Origin: an uncultured Tenacibaculum sp.
Lineage (GTDB): Bacteria; Bacteroidota; Bacteroidia; Flavobacteriales; Flavobacteriaceae
Assembly: GCF_947502995.1 (NCBI RefSeq)
Contig: NZ_CANNBW010000022.1
Location: 1-64,000, forward strand
Direction: 5' to 3'
Length of the DNA stretch: 64,000 nt
Shown in pieces: positions 49,601-56,236 of the stretch; the stretch's first letter is position 1, and every line of letters begins with the position of its first letter. The position numbers and the translations under genes are program-made. The notes beneath the pieces are model-generated. The model worked only from the letters and a program-made list of their open reading frames with translations. It had not been told where the DNA came from and searched no databases.

Positions 49601-50038
49601 TCCTGAAGCAAAATCGTAAACTTCAAAACAGAAATTATAACTTCCTTCCGGAATTGGTCTTCCATAAACTACAGAACTAATCCCTTGAATATTCTCTAGT
49701 TTATAATAAGGTGCTAATTGTGTATTTGTTAATGTTAATGGAATTCCTCCTTCAATAAAAAGAGGTTCAGATCCAAGAACAAAATCTTTGCTAGTGAAAT
49801 TTATATTTCCACCTTCAAAATATGTTTTTAAACGAATTTGACGACTTGCAACAGTTAAGTCATTTAAAAATATTTGAACTGTTACTGGGCTGTTTAAACT
49901 TGTTTCATCTGCATAGTTATAAAAGTTAACTGGTGCAGGTGCGCTTACTCTTGGTACAATTCTTACAGGAAATTGTTGAGCAAATGTTAGTTCTAACAGA
50001 AAAAATAAGGCAAATAAAAAGCGTAGCTCTTTTTTCAT
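43667..50038 (-). CDS. Multidomain secreted polymorphic toxin with zincin, clan-CD-like and HNH-type nuclease domains
   Basis: This 2123-residue protein has a signal peptide (about 1-20, ending TFAQ) and N-terminal beta-sandwich domains including a fibronectin type III unit near 285-375. A zincin motif HELGH (H862, E863, H866) is followed by GIFGLEH (third His 873, one residue more than the canonical metzincin spacing). A long mid region leads to a clan-CD-like cysteine-protease signature: DIVVHGAD with H1585 and VRLLSCTN with C1623. The C-terminal domain (about 1970-2070) carries SHHI (H1981, H1982), GLANLIMLE, and a later HANHDTYN, typical of AHH/HNH-type nucleases of polymorphic toxins. 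An immunity candidate follows. No T9SS sorting domain is seen; the export route is open. Confidence 0.8.
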   Translation of the reverse strand: MKKELRFLFALFFLLELTFAQQFPVRIVPRVSAPAPVNFYNYADETSLNSPVTVQIFLNDLTVASRQIRLKTYFEGGNINFTSKDFVLGSEPLFIEGGIPLTLTNTQLAPYYKLENIQGISSVVYGRPIPEGSYNFCFEVYDFASGAKLSAKQCATVFIFKNEPPILNFPQNGTNIEPTDFENIAFQWTPRHINVSNVEYEFSLVEIWDNNVNPQTAFLSQAPIYEETTRRTTLIYGPDKPQLLPGKKYAWRVKAKALQGLEEIGLFKNQGFSEIFWFSRTAPCLVPENVSAEAKGTSKINVFWDQDPTVHSEYIIAYREADNPDAHWFTKKTNSSWATIWNLKAGVTYEYKIKGKCTYQYSDYSEPQYITTDMVTNEDANYNCGIVPDAIAISNREPHPGLYIGDQITAGDFKVTLTNITSQSSGVISGNGFVSIPYLNFAKFAVTFNGVLVNSSNQLAEGEIVTLYDPKFGEGASMTVDVNIDIAEAIGGDSTDKDGVKVDFVITEITIDENGALVVTGVDENGDPQEAIIPGNTDVTITDANGDVWSYGEDGKITKGEGAEGGAVTDATTNGVDSDGEYNAITAKGVVVYFKRSGFYHFDKKPEGSYEKLDEHYKSLAYDGGKYHIGYKAISDNKGKDIIQAKVEITDNSIKRDSIIFKTKEGAKVNILRWDDATNTADLELERKFDYADEEIVAVIRSKEDPKKFDIAGSLLVTHLASDKLEPINVTLVPVGINEVNDEVKTRVAEIYAKSGVRLNLQDYKAVSLDEIYEWDKNNDGRLEVGESGMTSYYTSEQKAFKNFIKQKNTYNKKTYYVFVTNVGTTRGTGINGFMPLKSQFGFVFIHDQNNTVEKQAKTMAHELGHGIFGLEHPWEEFSTPKGATDFLMDNGDGTVLNHLDWKKIHAPGIQIYWFQDDEDGELGGLYWLTPDWKVFTVPNTKSIANKVEGDKYVKGSVPGFKIKKDKDNSIYYYAKFNAQGSFEGYYSNKEKKFYDLKTSTLSDNDSIAVFNFNGVCGKNSYYKAKWENVKGQKGKNPIVAENLRSKITLIKCSSQTQQTSNCNSFVALSYDKEEDVSSLDKYQTKLNESLSTALAQIENTSSTETRDKGNFSHLQFINGKDINALEAAKNYEILEDKLHLLAHYTDTYFVVSFLQLESNNTSIPTALLSDMAEKSIIANQAFINGKKVVHLVLSSSNYESIFGVGLFNNDVCYNIGYGQNSSNIVLPSEVEKGDSPFTDIINVFKTIEKPLNLYATVIKSDFSVHTLQKQSKSNVRGFPLINVLSTLKSPYLKLIDKKLRDKKTEVGELKEDASTQEKLEYERKFIKWKKEYDALILEAEDKDAEAIENNNKHYFEKVNGEIQLREVYITNETFDNGLQMEYANFHFDKDENFDFLVSIAYTFDSYGNLDTKKHFYDGEINPNEVIYGMIDAASLFFAPVGLDTVFDFVGLAFATYNKDTGRVLEYSFGVAMFGYAQYGTKLIKSYKLAKLKKADESYEYIIKKAEEELAEGEELLTEIAGKSVQDARNRLRSEGFVVDIIDGVGEISAANHMLVLGGDLGKTTKRLQAIESQTADNVIDIVVHGADNKIIVDGNEVPDIVNIKKWLEDNHPNADKVRLLSCTNLEGAQDFANKLGDKFTVQATDGYIRVHNDGLVTVVPRQPNGSTQWYELGANRQEKVLPENARPRGPDADKLDDVTYADDFLELSTRSIDDINWAELLQNYPDLAKKIEGKFDNLEERGKFIADLFVKKGVKLPKILVRELLFKNIDQITDKHIDAWKILQRSHPDLVKNFDNLDGFSNVLESFNTMKKSMQEEFLRVLSFVDSKKVSSVNKDNLLANNIKNLKDEHIEAWLELAEYDVNAKFNFQDLYDLANKRKKIEVIVLDYGDRNTDLKDLLKLFGFENAADAAKWSGKVNDYNIEALEKLTGEAYEKMKKAYTFEVYVEGKKITYAVKGNDWKGFFKELKEATEHFNGFQSHHIFVIEAIKRSEGYRIWYDRVGHTLMDVNGKRHDGLANLIMLEGYTRKRVGRAERGVHANHDTYNTTLINFFNNRWKKHMNDFDDIDEVMEVFGDEVLRVQEKLQDLLLEKCVIGHRNPSGEWIRTKVDDLINESVLMEMLN

Positions 50039-50056
50039 ACAATTAAGGGATTACTA

Positions 50057-52558
50057 TTAATTTGTGTCCATATACTTTAACTCATACTGATCTTTATCAA
50101 TATGACTTTCTGATTCCTTAGCAAAAAAATCGACAATTAATGCTTCCAAATATAATTTTATTTTTTGTTTTTTTTCTTTCATTTTTAACATTTTAAAAAC
50201 TTTGGATGCGTGTTTATTTCTGAAATCTTTGATTAAGGTTTTATTTTCTTCTAAAGTTTTAAATGAATCAATTTGTTCTAATTCCGATAAAATCCATCGG
50301 TGTACTAGGAGTTTTTTATGAGACTTATTTAAAACTTTATCCATGTGTTTATATTCTTTTTGAATTTCTTTAGGATAAGAAGCTATATCTTTTTCACTTT
50401 TATTCCATAACATATGCTTCACTATCTCTTTTTTATTCTGAACAAATTGTTTTTCTATAACATAATCTGTTCGTTCTGCACTTCTATATACATCTCCAAT
50501 AGCTAAGAATAATAGTTTATTGAACTCGTGCATATTTTCTTTAGTATCATATAAATCACTTAGCAATTGTATTGCTTTGATTTTATAAGCTTTATTGTTT
50601 TCTTCTTGTGCTATTTCTGCTTTTTCTTTTTTCAACTCTTCCATTATATTATCTGGAGTTGTTTGAAAAAGTGGTGAATTTATTAATGTTGTTATTTGAT
50701 AATCTACTTCAGGAATAGTACCATTGTATAAAGAATCTCTAAACTTAAATCGAATTGGTTTTTTAATTCTTTTCTTCTTTGCTTTTTTCTCCTTTTTAGC
50801 TTTTATTTTCTTCGTTTTTGGCTTTCTTTTTCTCTTTCTAAACCTAATATCTTTAGAATTAAATAAACCAAAACTATAATTGTAACCGAATGTTAATGTG
50901 AAGTTTTTACTCGAAGCACTTGAAATGCTATTTCTAAATTGAAATAAAGCATTTAAGCTAAAATTATGTTGCTTTTTATACACATATCTTCCACCTAATC
51001 TTAGGTTAGCTACCTGACCTTGACGTTCTCCATCGGTTAATGTTTCGTTATAACTAACTGCGCTATTTACTTTTAATGTCTTTTCAAAAAATCCTTTTGT
51101 TGCACTTACGGTAGGCCCAAGAATTAAAGTATTTGATTCTGCTAATTGACTTAAACTGGTATTAATTGCTCCAGAAACCGATAAATCTGTTTCTGGATAA
51201 GTTAAAGTATAAGCTGTGTTAGCATTATAAAAAGCAGAATTATCTTCTTCTCTTATTTCATCTGCTATTTTATTTACCGCATCTTGATATGATAAATTAA
51301 AGTTTAAATTTTGTTTGATACTTGGCGTATCTTCTAAATTGTAATTTACATTCAGGTTTGCATTCTGAGAAATCTGTGTAATATTATCTTGATCGAGCTG
51401 TTCTTCTATTTGATTTACTCCATTAATAAAATCGAATTGATCTTTAATATTTGTAAATGATTGAAAGTTAGAATAACTACCTGTTAGATTTAATTTATCA
51501 CTAGCATTATACGCTGCATTAAAAGACATTACTAATCTATTTAACTGACTAGCTTTAGTATCATCTAAATCATCTTTTTGTAAACCAGCATTCATACTTA
51601 AAGCTAGTCGGTCGTTAAAAATCGTTTGTGAAGCATTAACCGTAATATTTTCTAAATCGTTATTAAAGAAATATCCTCCGAGTGTTTTATAATTAGGATC
51701 GATACGTTCATATCCTAATCCGATTGCTCCTTTTCCTACTTGATAATTAAAGTTTAAATTAAAGGCTTTGTAATATTGTGTAGTTGGATTACTATTTACC
51801 AGAAAGGAAGCAAAATGATCACTTTCACCTACTACTCTAGTATCTTCTGTTAGTGCAGATAACGCTACTTCTGCTTTAAAGTTAATTTGTTTATTAATAT
51901 TAAAATCTCCATTAAAACTAATAACTGTATTGTCTTTAGGCAATATTTCTGTTTCAATTGGAATAGGATTTTCTAAAGAATTTACATCATCGCTTGCTTT
52001 AAAAAATATAAATCCTAATGTTGCAAAATCAAACTTATATGAAGTATTAAAACCATAACCAATTCGTTTGTAATTAGCTTCGCCATTAATGTTTTCTTCA
52101 TCAAATTCTCGTTCTTTTAGTAAGCGACCATACATTACACTTACTTTGAATTTGTCTTTTGGAGATAAATCGAAACCTAAACCAGTAAATTGATGTCCAT
52201 TTAATGTATAAGGAGAAAATGTCATGCTTACATCACCAATATGCGCAGTTACCCACTTGTAACTTGGGTGTAGGCTTAACCTGTTAAATGTAAAGGGATT
52301 GTTCGTTTGGAATTTACTATTAGAATACGAAAAAGAGAATGGAACATTATACACATCACTAATATTCAGGTTTACATTTCCTGATAAAAAATATGTAAAT
52401 GGTTCTCTATTTGCGTCCCCTGCGTAATAAACCGAATTTACTGCTACCCCCCCAGATAACTTAAAAAGTGGTGACTTTCCTATTTTTTCTAGGTTTTGGG
52501 ATGATGAAAAAAGAGAAAAGAAAACAACTTTTAAAAATACTATTTTCTTAAAATTCAA
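50057..52558 (-). CDS. Outer-membrane beta-barrel with lysine-rich linker and helical tail
   Basis: The frame has no ATG near its start. I take TTG at 52558, giving MNFKKIVFLKVVFF, a proper signal peptide ending SSSQ; the alternative TTG at 52603 lies inside a terminator hairpin. The product is about 833 residues. Residues about 30-565 alternate polar and aromatic residues in repeated strands (for example LSGNVNLNISDVYNVPFSF, TFGYNYSFG), typical of a large outer-membrane barrel. Residues about 570-605 are an extreme lysine/arginine-rich linker (KAKKEKKAKKKRIKKP), and about 605-833 are alpha-helical and charged. The family is not recognised. It is the first gene of the toxin unit (18-base gap to the toxin). 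Confidence 0.75.
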   Translation of the reverse strand: MNFKKIVFLKVVFFSLFSSSQNLEKIGKSPLFKLSGGVAVNSVYYAGDANREPFTYFLSGNVNLNISDVYNVPFSFSYSNSKFQTNNPFTFNRLSLHPSYKWVTAHIGDVSMTFSPYTLNGHQFTGLGFDLSPKDKFKVSVMYGRLLKEREFDEENINGEANYKRIGYGFNTSYKFDFATLGFIFFKASDDVNSLENPIPIETEILPKDNTVISFNGDFNINKQINFKAEVALSALTEDTRVVGESDHFASFLVNSNPTTQYYKAFNLNFNYQVGKGAIGLGYERIDPNYKTLGGYFFNNDLENITVNASQTIFNDRLALSMNAGLQKDDLDDTKASQLNRLVMSFNAAYNASDKLNLTGSYSNFQSFTNIKDQFDFINGVNQIEEQLDQDNITQISQNANLNVNYNLEDTPSIKQNLNFNLSYQDAVNKIADEIREEDNSAFYNANTAYTLTYPETDLSVSGAINTSLSQLAESNTLILGPTVSATKGFFEKTLKVNSAVSYNETLTDGERQGQVANLRLGGRYVYKKQHNFSLNALFQFRNSISSASSKNFTLTFGYNYSFGLFNSKDIRFRKRKRKPKTKKIKAKKEKKAKKKRIKKPIRFKFRDSLYNGTIPEVDYQITTLINSPLFQTTPDNIMEELKKEKAEIAQEENNKAYKIKAIQLLSDLYDTKENMHEFNKLLFLAIGDVYRSAERTDYVIEKQFVQNKKEIVKHMLWNKSEKDIASYPKEIQKEYKHMDKVLNKSHKKLLVHRWILSELEQIDSFKTLEENKTLIKDFRNKHASKVFKMLKMKEKKQKIKLYLEALIVDFFAKESESHIDKDQYELKYMDTN

Positions 52559-52577
52559 TAGACAACTAATTTCGCGC

Positions 52578-52614
52578 AAAAAAAAAGATTTTTTTGCTAA
52601 CAAAAAAATCTTTT
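52578..52614 (-). terminator. Terminator or attenuator hairpin just upstream of the barrel gene
   Basis: A perfect 14-bp stem (arms 52601-52614 and 52583-52596, loop 52597-52600) is followed on the minus strand by a T-run of about nine (the As at 52578-52586 read in reverse). It lies 119 bases downstream of the lipoprotein pair, but only 19 bases separate the T-run from the TTG start codon of the barrel gene. It may simply end the lipoprotein transcript, or act as a 5' leader attenuator of the toxin unit. Confidence 0.75.
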
Positions 52615-52732
52615 CTGAAGTTTCTTAAATTTATGTTAAATCAATTTTAACTATAATTTTAATATTCCTTAGTAATCGTAAGGTATTGAAGATGAATTTT
52701 ATTAATCTGAAATAAGATTATATTATTTTTAA

Positions 52733-53281
52733 TTATTCAACTAAATTATACACTGCTACAGTACTACCTGTATACTCTTCATAAGTACCATCTGGTTTCA
52801 GTATATTATTCTTAAAAAAACCTGCATCAGGAAAAGTTAAAGTAATTGTTTTTTTATCGTTTGAAATAGTGCCCTTATATACTATTTGATCATTTAAAGC
52901 ATTTTTTAACACGAAACTATTACCTTGAATTTCATAAATTAACGGTAAAGCTTCTGCTATACCACAATCTTGAGTTTGTTTTTTCTCTCCATTTGTATCT
53001 GTTTCAACATTTAAACTAAAAATGTAGGTATGAGGATGAACGACCTTTCCTTCTTCAGAAATAAATAAAGGATAAAAACCGCATGGATTTCCTTCCTTAA
53101 AAACATCTGTAGAAAATATTCCATCTCCATTCAAATCAAATGGAGTATCAAAATTATAACTAATCATATCATACCTTAAATCATTTAAAGAAGTATTATC
53201 TATTCGTTCTAAAGTATCGTCTGAACTACAGCTTGTAAAAACTAAAAATAGTAATGCGTTTAAAAATATTATTTTATTCAT
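52733..53281 (-). CDS. Lipoprotein, paralogue 1 of a tandem pair
   Basis: This 182-residue lipoprotein has a lipobox ending at Cys18 (FTSC) and a mature domain of about 160 residues. It is clearly homologous to the gene upstream: shared phrases include EGNPCGFYP, DCGIAEAL versus TCGIAGAL, and the ending VAVYNLVE versus VAVYELVE. An EF-hand-like loop DLNGDGIFSTD (near residue 49) suggests calcium binding. Two other conserved cysteines (CGFYP, CGIA) may form a disulfide. The overall beta-rich pattern with KKTITLTFP is lipocalin-like. Function unknown. Confidence 0.8.
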   Translation of the reverse strand: MNKIIFLNALLFLVFTSCSSDDTLERIDNTSLNDLRYDMISYNFDTPFDLNGDGIFSTDVFKEGNPCGFYPLFISEEGKVVHPHTYIFSLNVETDTNGEKKQTQDCGIAEALPLIYEIQGNSFVLKNALNDQIVYKGTISNDKKTITLTFPDAGFFKNNILKPDGTYEEYTGSTVAVYNLVE

Positions 53282-53311
53282 TGTAATTTTTATTAAAAGT
53301 ATGATAGTAAA

Positions 53312-53863
53312 TTATTCTACTAATTCGTAAACAGCAACAGCCCCACCCAAATATTCTTGAGAAGATCCGTCTTGTTTTAAAATATATTGCTTAAAGATTC
53401 CGGCTTTAGGAAAAGTTAAAGTAATTGATTTTTTGTCAGCTGAAATTGTACCTCTGTAAGAAATTTCATCATTATTTGGATTGATTAAAACAAGATCATC
53501 ACCATCAATTTGATAAGGCAAACCTAATGCTCCTGCAATACCACAAGTAAAGACTTGTTTTTTAACTCCATTAATATCGGTTTCAATTTCAAGTGAGATA
53601 CCGCTTGTGTAAGGATGAGTTACGACTCCTTCACTATTAACCTTAAATGGATAAAATCCACAAGGATTACCTTCTGCAATTAAATCGGTAGAAAATGTTC
53701 CATCATTATTGATATCAACAGGAATATCAATATTAAAACTTACCATTTTAAACTGTAAACCATTTAAAGATGAATCATCTATACGTTCTACTGTATCATC
53801 TGATGAGCTACAGCTTATAAAAATTAAAAATAGTAATGCGTTGAATAGTATTGTTTTTTTCAT
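53312..53863 (-). CDS. Lipoprotein, paralogue 2 of a tandem pair
   Basis: This 183-residue lipoprotein has a lipobox ending at Cys18 (FISC). It is a tandem paralogue of the gene that follows, with matching length and aligned motifs EGNPCGFYP, CGIAGAL and GTISADKKSITLTFPKAG. The EF-hand-like loop is DINNDGTFSTD, keeping the acidic and Asn positions. The divergence suggests an old duplication. It has a good promoter upstream and is separated by 30 bases from its paralogue, so both are probably one transcript. Confidence 0.8.
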   Translation of the reverse strand: MKKTILFNALLFLIFISCSSSDDTVERIDDSSLNGLQFKMVSFNIDIPVDINNDGTFSTDLIAEGNPCGFYPFKVNSEGVVTHPYTSGISLEIETDINGVKKQVFTCGIAGALGLPYQIDGDDLVLINPNNDEISYRGTISADKKSITLTFPKAGIFKQYILKQDGSSQEYLGGAVAVYELVE

Positions 53864-53893
53864 TTTAGAATTATTTGGATAGTAATTTTACTT

Positions 53894-53924
53894 TAAAGAT
53901 ATATTACTTTTTATAAAACACAAA
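53894..53924 (-). promoter_or_regulatory. Promoter of the tandem lipoprotein genes
   Basis: On the minus strand a -33 TTTG (complement of CAAA at 53921-53924) is followed after 19 bases by TATCTTTA (complement of 53894-53901), a seven-of-eight match to the Bacteroidota -7 box TAnnTTTG. The transcript would start near 53888, about 25 bases before the ATG. Confidence 0.45.
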
Positions 53925-53964
53925 AAAACTAAGTTAAAACTCAAAAAATCAACCTATTTAACAC

Positions 53965-53993
53965 AAAAAAACCGCTGAAATCATTCAACGGTT
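53965..53993 (-). terminator. Intrinsic terminator of guaB
   Basis: A 10-bp stem with one C-A mismatch (53970-53979 with 53984-53993), a four-base loop, and a T-run on the minus strand (complement of the As 53965-53971) lie 22 bases after the guaB stop codon. Confidence 0.7.
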
Positions 53994-54015
53994 ATAAAAA
54001 TATTATGTAGTTTTT

Positions 54016-55491
54016 TTATCTTCTACTGTAGTTTGGTGCTTCTTTTGTAATTGTAACATCATGTGGATGACTTTCATTAATACCACTTGATGTAATTCTT
54101 ACAAACTTTCCATTTTCTTTTAAAGTCTCTATATCTTTAGCTCCACTATATCCCATTCCTGCACGTAAACCACCAACAAATTGATGGATACTTTCATATA
54201 ATTCTCCTTTATAAGGAACTCGTCCAACGATTCCTTCTGGAACTAATTTTTTAATATCGTCTTCAACATCTTGGAAATAACGATCTTTAGAACCTTTTTT
54301 CATAGCTTCTACTGATCCCATTCCTCTATATGTTTTAAACTTTCTTCCATCGAAAATTATAGTTTCACCTGGACTTTCTTTAGTTCCTGCTAATAAAGAT
54401 CCTAACATAACACAGTCTGCTCCAGCTGCAATAGCTTTAGGAATATCACCTGTATAACGAATTCCACCGTCAGCAATCACTGGAACTCCAGAACCTTTTA
54501 TTGCTGCGGCAACTTCTAATACTGCAGAAAATTGTGGAAAACCTACACCAGCTACTACTCTTGTTGTACAAATTGAACCTGGTCCGATACCAACTTTAAC
54601 TGCGTCTGCTCCAGCTTCAACTAAATATTTTGCTGCTTCAGGTGTTGCAATATTCCCTACTACAACATCTAAATTAGGAAACTTAGCTTTTACTTCTTTT
54701 AATACAGAAACCACGCCTTTTGTATGACCATGAGCCGTATCGATAATTACTGCATCTACTCCTGCATTTACTAAAGCTTCAGCTCTATCAACAGCATCAC
54801 CTGTAACACCTAAAGCAGCCGCTACACGTAATCTTCCTAAATTGTCTTTATTGGCAATTGGTTTTTGAGTTGTTTTGGTAATATCTCGGAAAGTAATTAA
54901 ACCAACTAAAATATCATCGTCATTTACAACTGGTAACTTCTCTATTTTATTTTCTTGTAAAATAATTTCTGCTTCTTGAAGTGAAGTTCCTTCAGCAACA
55001 GTAATTAAGTTTTCAGAAGTCATTACTTCTGTAATTGGTCTGTCATTATTCTTTTCGAAACGTAAATCTCTATTGGTAACAATACCAACTAGTTTTTTAC
55101 TTTCATCAACAACAGGAATACCACCAATTTTATGTTCTTTCATTGCTGATTTAGCATCCAAAACAATAGCATCTAAAGATAAAGTAATTGGATCAATGAT
55201 CATTCCGCTCTCTGCTCTCTTCACCTTTCTAACTTCTTGAGCTTGTTGCTCTATAGTCATGTTCTTGTGTAAAACTCCAATTCCACCTTCTCTTGCCATA
55301 GCAATAGCCATAGCACTTTCAGTTACTGTGTCCATAGCAGCAGAAACTACTGGCACATTAATGGTAATATTTCTAGTAAACTTTGTTTGGATATTTACTT
55401 CTCTAGGAAGTACTTCTGAGTATGCAGGAACTAATAAAACATCATCATATGTTAAACCTTCGCCTACAAATTTATTTTGGTGAGCATTCAT
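54016..55491 (-). CDS. guaB: Inosine-5'-monophosphate dehydrogenase
   Basis: Start chosen at 55491 ([20 protein letters not shown]), because the upstream in-frame ATG at 55527 would overlap the promoter's -7 region and gives an atypical N terminus. The 491-residue enzyme oxidises IMP to XMP with NAD+, the committed step of guanine nucleotide synthesis. The catalytic loop GPGSICTTR with C308, the two CBS domains (about 95-215: [39 protein letters not shown]) and the flap segment are all intact. Confidence 0.97.
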   Translation of the reverse strand: MNAHQNKFVGEGLTYDDVLLVPAYSEVLPREVNIQTKFTRNITINVPVVSAAMDTVTESAMAIAMAREGGIGVLHKNMTIEQQAQEVRKVKRAESGMIIDPITLSLDAIVLDAKSAMKEHKIGGIPVVDESKKLVGIVTNRDLRFEKNNDRPITEVMTSENLITVAEGTSLQEAEIILQENKIEKLPVVNDDDILVGLITFRDITKTTQKPIANKDNLGRLRVAAALGVTGDAVDRAEALVNAGVDAVIIDTAHGHTKGVVSVLKEVKAKFPNLDVVVGNIATPEAAKYLVEAGADAVKVGIGPGSICTTRVVAGVGFPQFSAVLEVAAAIKGSGVPVIADGGIRYTGDIPKAIAAGADCVMLGSLLAGTKESPGETIIFDGRKFKTYRGMGSVEAMKKGSKDRYFQDVEDDIKKLVPEGIVGRVPYKGELYESIHQFVGGLRAGMGYSGAKDIETLKENGKFVRITSSGINESHPHDVTITKEAPNYSRR

Positions 55492-55528
55492 ATTGCAATC
55501 AATAATTATCTTGTCAATTAATTGCATG

Positions 55529-55536
55529 CAAATATA
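55529..55536 (-). promoter_or_regulatory. -7 box of the guaB promoter
   Basis: The minus strand carries TATATTTG (complement of CAAATATA), a full match to the Bacteroidota -7 consensus TAnnTTTG. A convincing -33 box is not visible. Transcription would start near 55523, leaving a leader of about 32 bases to the ATG at 55491, which supports the shorter start. Confidence 0.5.
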
Positions 55537-55622
55537 CTAATTTTATTGTAAAATTTAGTTTACCTAAATGTTAATCATTTCGATTTCCTTTTCAAGAGTT
55601 AAATCTAAAACGCTTATTCTCG

Positions 55623-55652
55623 ATATTCATACACTTAAGGTATAATGAATAT
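55623..55652. promoter_or_regulatory. 8-bp inverted repeat in the divergent region
   Basis: ATATTCAT at 55623-55630 and ATGAATAT at 55645-55652 form a perfect 8-bp inverted repeat separated by 14 bases. It lies between guaB and the DUF1842-like gene, a typical position for an operator, though no family of regulator is suggested and AT-rich repeats arise by chance. Confidence 0.25.
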
Positions 55653-55754
55653 TTTCTACCTAAATAAAAAATAACTTCGTTGGTGTTGAATATTGAAACT
55701 CACTATTTCAGTTAACAGTCTATTATTAACTAACCCGAAAACCAAAAACTATAT

Positions 55755-56159
55755 ATGGCTACTTTGAAAGAACCAAAATCATTATTAGAAACTACATACC
55801 TTGCTAAAGGAACTATAGGAAATGTAGGAATGCCAGGAGCTCCAATTGCTCATTTTTCTGTAGTTGTATCTACAGAACAAGATACAGTATCTGGAATTGT
55901 GGAAATTACTCAAGCAATAGATAGACCAACAATAAAATTAAATGTTGCTGGAAGATTACGTCATACAGGATATGGTGATATTACACAAATTATAGATTTA
56001 AAGGGAGAATATGTTGTTTCTATGCCTCCTCCTGCAATTGGAAGTTATTTAGAACAATTTGAAGCGTATTTAGATGTTGATAAAAGTTGGAATGGAACAG
56101 GTGGTTTCTCTTTTGGATTTCAAAAGCAGAATAACGTTCCTGTTAAATCAGCAAATTAA
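55755..56159 (+). CDS. DUF1842-like protein
   Basis: This 134-residue protein lacks a signal peptide and is expected to be soluble and cytoplasmic. Phrases such as GMPGAPIAHFSVVVST, TVSGIVEITQAIDRPTIKLN and GRLRHTGYGDI match my memory of the DUF1842 family, a small beta-rich domain; I cannot confirm the assignment. It stands alone on the plus strand, converging with the response regulator gene across a strong terminator. The nearby 175-residue protein gene, also without signal peptide, may be functionally related. Confidence 0.6.
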   Translation: MATLKEPKSLLETTYLAKGTIGNVGMPGAPIAHFSVVVSTEQDTVSGIVEITQAIDRPTIKLNVAGRLRHTGYGDITQIIDLKGEYVVSMPPPAIGSYLEQFEAYLDVDKSWNGTGGFSFGFQKQNNVPVKSAN

Positions 56160-56188
56160 AAAAATATAATTTAGGGGATTATAAATTT

Positions 56189-56236
56189 TAAGGTAATACT
56201 TGGAAGATGTTAACTTCTTTGTATTACCTTATTTTT
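56189..56236. terminator. Bidirectional terminator between convergent genes
   Basis: A perfect 10-bp stem (56190-56199 with 56221-56230) with an inner GAAG/CTTC hairpin has T-rich sequence after it on the plus side (ATTTTTAT). It lies between the DUF1842-like stop at 56159 and the response regulator stop at 56235. Confidence 0.7.

Noticed and set aside
50057-52603. Longer barrel ORF starting with TTG at 52603
   Set aside because: That TTG lies inside the terminator hairpin and gives a poor signal peptide; TTG at 52558 gives a clean one.
55492-55560. Purine riboswitch or attenuator upstream of guaB
   Set aside because: The leader after the promoter box is only about 32 bases with no conserved aptamer features.
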